Assembly (NCBI GenBank): GCA_963702995.1
Contig: OY969783.1
Location: 5,146,001-5,210,000, forward strand
DNA: 64,000 nucleotides
Reading direction: 5' to 3'
From: MFD04580-c1 sp963702995
Lineage (GTDB): Bacteria; Planctomycetota; Phycisphaerae; Tepidisphaerales; Tepidisphaeraceae
The translations under genes were made by a program, and so were the position numbers. Below the pieces are notes generated by a model that did no database searches, was not told the DNA's origin, and was given only the letters and a program-made list of their open reading frames with translations. The number at the start of each line of letters is the position of its first letter. Position 1 is the stretch's first letter. Of the stretch, positions 61,643 through 64,000 are shown piece after piece.

Positions 61643-63586
61643 TCATCGGAAGGAGATCGTAAACACCACCGTGTCCGCAATGGCCTTACCTGTGCGGTCC
61701 CGGAGCGGCTCGAACCACCAGTCGTGCATCGCAATCAGGCAGGGCTGATCGATCTCGTTGCTGCCGCTGGAATGTTGGATGTTCACGTCCGCCACTTCGC
61801 CCGTCGGCTTAATCGACACGCGCAAGGTCACGCTGGGGTTGCGGAGCGAGTAGCTGTCGATCATCCCGACGATGGGGATATCCGGCCGCTTCGTGATCAC
61901 CTTGCGGCCGAACTTCACCGCCAGGTGGCCGTCCTTGAACGTCGCGGCGCCAATCTTTGAGAAGGGGTCGGACTCCGATTCGCTCATTTGGCCGGGGTCG
62001 CCCGCGGCCACCGGGGCGCCAGGGCGGCGGCCGTCGCCGGTGGCCGGGCGGCTGGGGCCAGGCAATGGCGGGCCGGCCGTCGTCACGGCGACGCTGGATG
62101 CCGCGGGGCTCGGCTGCGACGGCTTCGCGGGGCGGGCCGCGGTGGCAGCCCGCGCCGAGGCCGATGGGCTGGGAACGGCCGCTTCACTTGCCGAGGTTTG
62201 CAGCGACCGGGGTGGGGCCCCGTCCCGCACCGGCCCTGCCAGGGCCTGGAGCGGGGCCGGCGCGTTGGCCGCGAGGATCGGCTTCGGGGCCTCGGGCAGG
62301 TGCAGGTCCGGCGCGGGGGTGACAATCACCACGGCCATGTCCGGCTGCTTTTCGCGCGGCAGCGGGCGCGTCGCGGGGAGCTTGTCGGGGGCGACGCTGG
62401 GAACCGCCTGCTGCGCGATCGTTTCCCCCGCGGTTCGGCCGGGCGTGACGCTTGGGCGCGTGACCGGGAGGCGGAGGTCGCCGCTGGCGGATGGCTCGGC
62501 AATCTCCGGGAGGAGCTCGCCCGTCTCGCCCGATTCCCCTTCACCCTTCTTGCCGGCGTCGCCAGCGGTGGCCTGTTCGATGGTCGCCCGCGGCTTGACG
62601 ACCAGCGCTCCCAGATGAAGCTGCGGGTTTGGGTCGAGTGGGGGCTTCACCTCCGGAAGCATCGCGATGCGCGTCAAGGTCGGGGCCGGCAGCGGCGCTG
62701 ACGAGGCGAGCGCCGTATTATCGCTGGCGTCCTTGCGGGCGGCATCCGCCTTGGCGACGCCCTCCTGAGGCGCGTTGGAGGTCTCTTTGGAGGGCGGAAC
62801 CGGCAGATCGATGAGCGGCGCCTTTTCAACCGCCGTCTCCGCAGCGCGCGCGCTCTGACCTGGGGAAAGTTCGGCAAGAGGGTCATCGAGTGACGGCGTC
62901 TCTTCGCTGGGTCGCGCGACCGGCTTGCCGCCGGCGGCCCCGGCGGAAGACGCGGCCGCCGCCGGGTGCGCATCGCCACCGCCCGAGCCGGGCAACCCGC
63001 CGTGGCCGCCGTCGCCCGCGTTGGCCATCGGCGCCGGTCGGACATGGGCCACCCGGCCCGCTCCGGACGGATTGCGGCTGAGGGCGGCCTGATCCTCGTC
63101 CCCTTCGCGCGCCTGCAGGGGCTGCGCCCCTTCGGAGCGGTGACTGCCGATCCCCGTACCCGTCCGTTCTCCGATCTCGTCGGGGAACAGATCCACCTTC
63201 GGCTCCGGCTTCGGGGGCTTGGGCTTTGGCGGCTCCAGCTTCGGTGGCGGCGGCAGCGGTCGAGGGGGTTCGGCCGGCGGCTCGGCCGGCTTTGGAAGGG
63301 GCTCGGCCGCCGGCGCCGGAGGGGTTGGCTGCGCCTTGGAGGGACCGGGCACCGGCGGCTTCAGCCCCAGCTCGGCCGCCGTGGCGAGGGAGATGGTGAT
63401 CGGCCCACCGCGGGCGGGCCGGGGGCCTGTACTGGATCCGATGCGCTCGCCGCCGGATTGCACGCGGAGGACATGGGATTCACGAAAGGCGGCCGCATGA
63501 AGCGCGACCGAGCCTGCGAATGCGACGAGGATGGGAAGATTTCGACGGTACATCCGCTTGGCGTTGGGTCGTCCACGGCGCGACAT
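61643..63586 (-). CDS. TonB-like energy-transducing envelope protein
   Basis: About 647 residues from ATG 63586; alternatives at 63643 and 63553. A basic tail precedes one membrane helix (LPILVAFAGSVALHAAAF). Then ~450 residues rich in Pro, Ala and Lys/Glu, with Pro-Lys and Pro-Glu runs near the start, suited to span the periplasm. The C-terminal ~90 residues (MIDSYSLRNPSVTLRVSIKPTGEVADVNIQHSSGSNEIDQPCLIAMHDWWFEPLRDRTGKAIADTVVF) match the TonB domain (G-x-V and W-x-F-x-P motifs). No ExbB/ExbD seen here. It is longer than usual TonB (~240). Confidence 0.85.
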   Translation of the reverse strand: MSRRGRPNAKRMYRRNLPILVAFAGSVALHAAAFRESHVLRVQSGGERIGSSTGPRPARGGPITISLATAAELGLKPPVPGPSKAQPTPPAPAAEPLPKPAEPPAEPPRPLPPPPKLEPPKPKPPKPEPKVDLFPDEIGERTGTGIGSHRSEGAQPLQAREGDEDQAALSRNPSGAGRVAHVRPAPMANAGDGGHGGLPGSGGGDAHPAAAASSAGAAGGKPVARPSEETPSLDDPLAELSPGQSARAAETAVEKAPLIDLPVPPSKETSNAPQEGVAKADAARKDASDNTALASSAPLPAPTLTRIAMLPEVKPPLDPNPQLHLGALVVKPRATIEQATAGDAGKKGEGESGETGELLPEIAEPSASGDLRLPVTRPSVTPGRTAGETIAQQAVPSVAPDKLPATRPLPREKQPDMAVVIVTPAPDLHLPEAPKPILAANAPAPLQALAGPVRDGAPPRSLQTSASEAAVPSPSASARAATAARPAKPSQPSPAASSVAVTTAGPPLPGPSRPATGDGRRPGAPVAAGDPGQMSESESDPFSKIGAATFKDGHLAVKFGRKVITKRPDIPIVGMIDSYSLRNPSVTLRVSIKPTGEVADVNIQHSSGSNEIDQPCLIAMHDWWFEPLRDRTGKAIADTVVFTISFR

Positions 63587-63843
63587 TGGCGACCGGTCGA
63601 TCTTAGGGAGGAATGCCGGCGGTAAGCGGCCGCCCAAGAACAATCCCCCCCACCCTGATAATTATCGGCACGGTGGCCGCCAAATCCCATCATGGACCTA
63701 TGACATTTCCGCCACGTGGTTGGATGGGCGGCACGAGCCTGGAGCCACGGAAGGCACGGATGACTCCGATAAACTCATTGCCGTTCGTCGCCAGCGTCGC
63801 CGCGTACGAAGGGACCGCGCGTCACACTTCGACGTCGATCGAG

Positions 63844-63999
63844 TTATTCCATCAAAGAGGGCTCGGCCACGGCGGGCTCGTGCGCCGGACCGGCGTGGAG
63901 GTGGAGGTACGCCATCGCTTCTTCGACTGAATTGGCCACGCGCATTGCGGTGAGGGCGCTGCGCTTGATAAATTGTTCGTCCACGCCGTGTTCGAGCAT
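63844..63999 (-). CDS. C-terminal part of a gene running off the right edge
   Basis: Open frame from the edge to a TAA at 63844-63846. The visible residues read MLEHGVDEQFIKRSALTAMRVANSVEEAMAYLHLHAG and end EPSLME. It may begin at the ATG at the edge or continue beyond. Not enough is seen to name it. Confidence 0.45.
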   Translation of the reverse strand: MLEHGVDEQFIKRSALTAMRVANSVEEAMAYLHLHAGPAHEPAVAEPSLME

Positions 64000-64000
64000 C

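Noticed and set aside
1..64000. tRNA and rRNA genes
   Set aside because: Scanned gaps for T-loop GGTTCGAnTCC and cloverleaf arms; hits were inside coding genes only.
1..64000. CRISPR arrays, prophage or insertion sequences
   Set aside because: No regularly spaced repeats, integrase, transposase or phage structural genes seen; the repeats present are short palindromes.

Overview
The window is GC-rich, gene-dense chromosomal DNA. It most likely comes from an uncultured member of the Planctomycetota, probably of the Phycisphaerae/Tepidisphaerales type. The signs are H-X9-DG pseudopilin-like proteins, a CAP-domain protein with a PEP-CTERM tail, DUF2092-thioredoxin and TonB-like secreted proteins, a Ser/Thr kinase, and an rpmF-plsX-fab cluster. 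The lineage is inferred from gene content, not proven. No tRNA, rRNA, CRISPR array, prophage or transposase was seen.

Layout. 1-1.3 kb: two tandem pseudopilin-like genes, the first cut by the left edge. 1.7-10 kb: release factor 3, secreted and membrane proteins, a DUF4202 protein, and a sulfite/nitrite reductase with a partner gene. 10-15 kb: a TMTC-like GT-C/TPR membrane protein, an AlkA-type glycosylase and an HNH nuclease, separated by palindromic repeats. 15-20 kb: a DsbD-N-like protein, a redoxin, a membrane-anchored HAD phosphatase, a 40-residue basic protein and NAD kinase. 21-28 kb: a possible small-RNA locus with two terminators, then the fatty-acid synthesis cluster rpmF-plsX-fabH-fabD-fabG-acpP-fabF, closed by a strong terminator. 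29.6-38 kb (minus strand): a sugar operon rfbF-rfbG-rfbH-epimerase-ThDP enzyme-HAD-NeuB-like synthase. It is predicted to make a CDP-linked 3,6-dideoxyhexose with a two-carbon branch, as in yersiniose, alongside a nonulosonic-acid-type sugar. 38-49 kb: a TPR/YggX-like protein, folE, the CAP protein, ispG, a TIM-barrel protein, a cold-shock protein with a long leader, two perfect DnaA boxes, lptB, a TlpA-like protein, a LysR regulator and an SRPBCC protein. 49-64 kb: a protein kinase, an amidase, a coiled-coil membrane protein, DNA polymerase I, a VOC protein, coaE, Rho with a long disordered N-terminus, queE, a TonB-like protein and a partial gene at the right edge.

A dominant feature is about 16 frame breaks in otherwise well-conserved genes, including the essential fabH, fabF, plsX, polA and rho. 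Most are apparent single-base losses in G/C runs. Restoring frame gives normal family lengths and intact active sites, so these look like residual sequencing errors and not pseudogenes. I annotate each as one gene and give the break position.

Several palindromic repeat families occupy the intergenic gaps.
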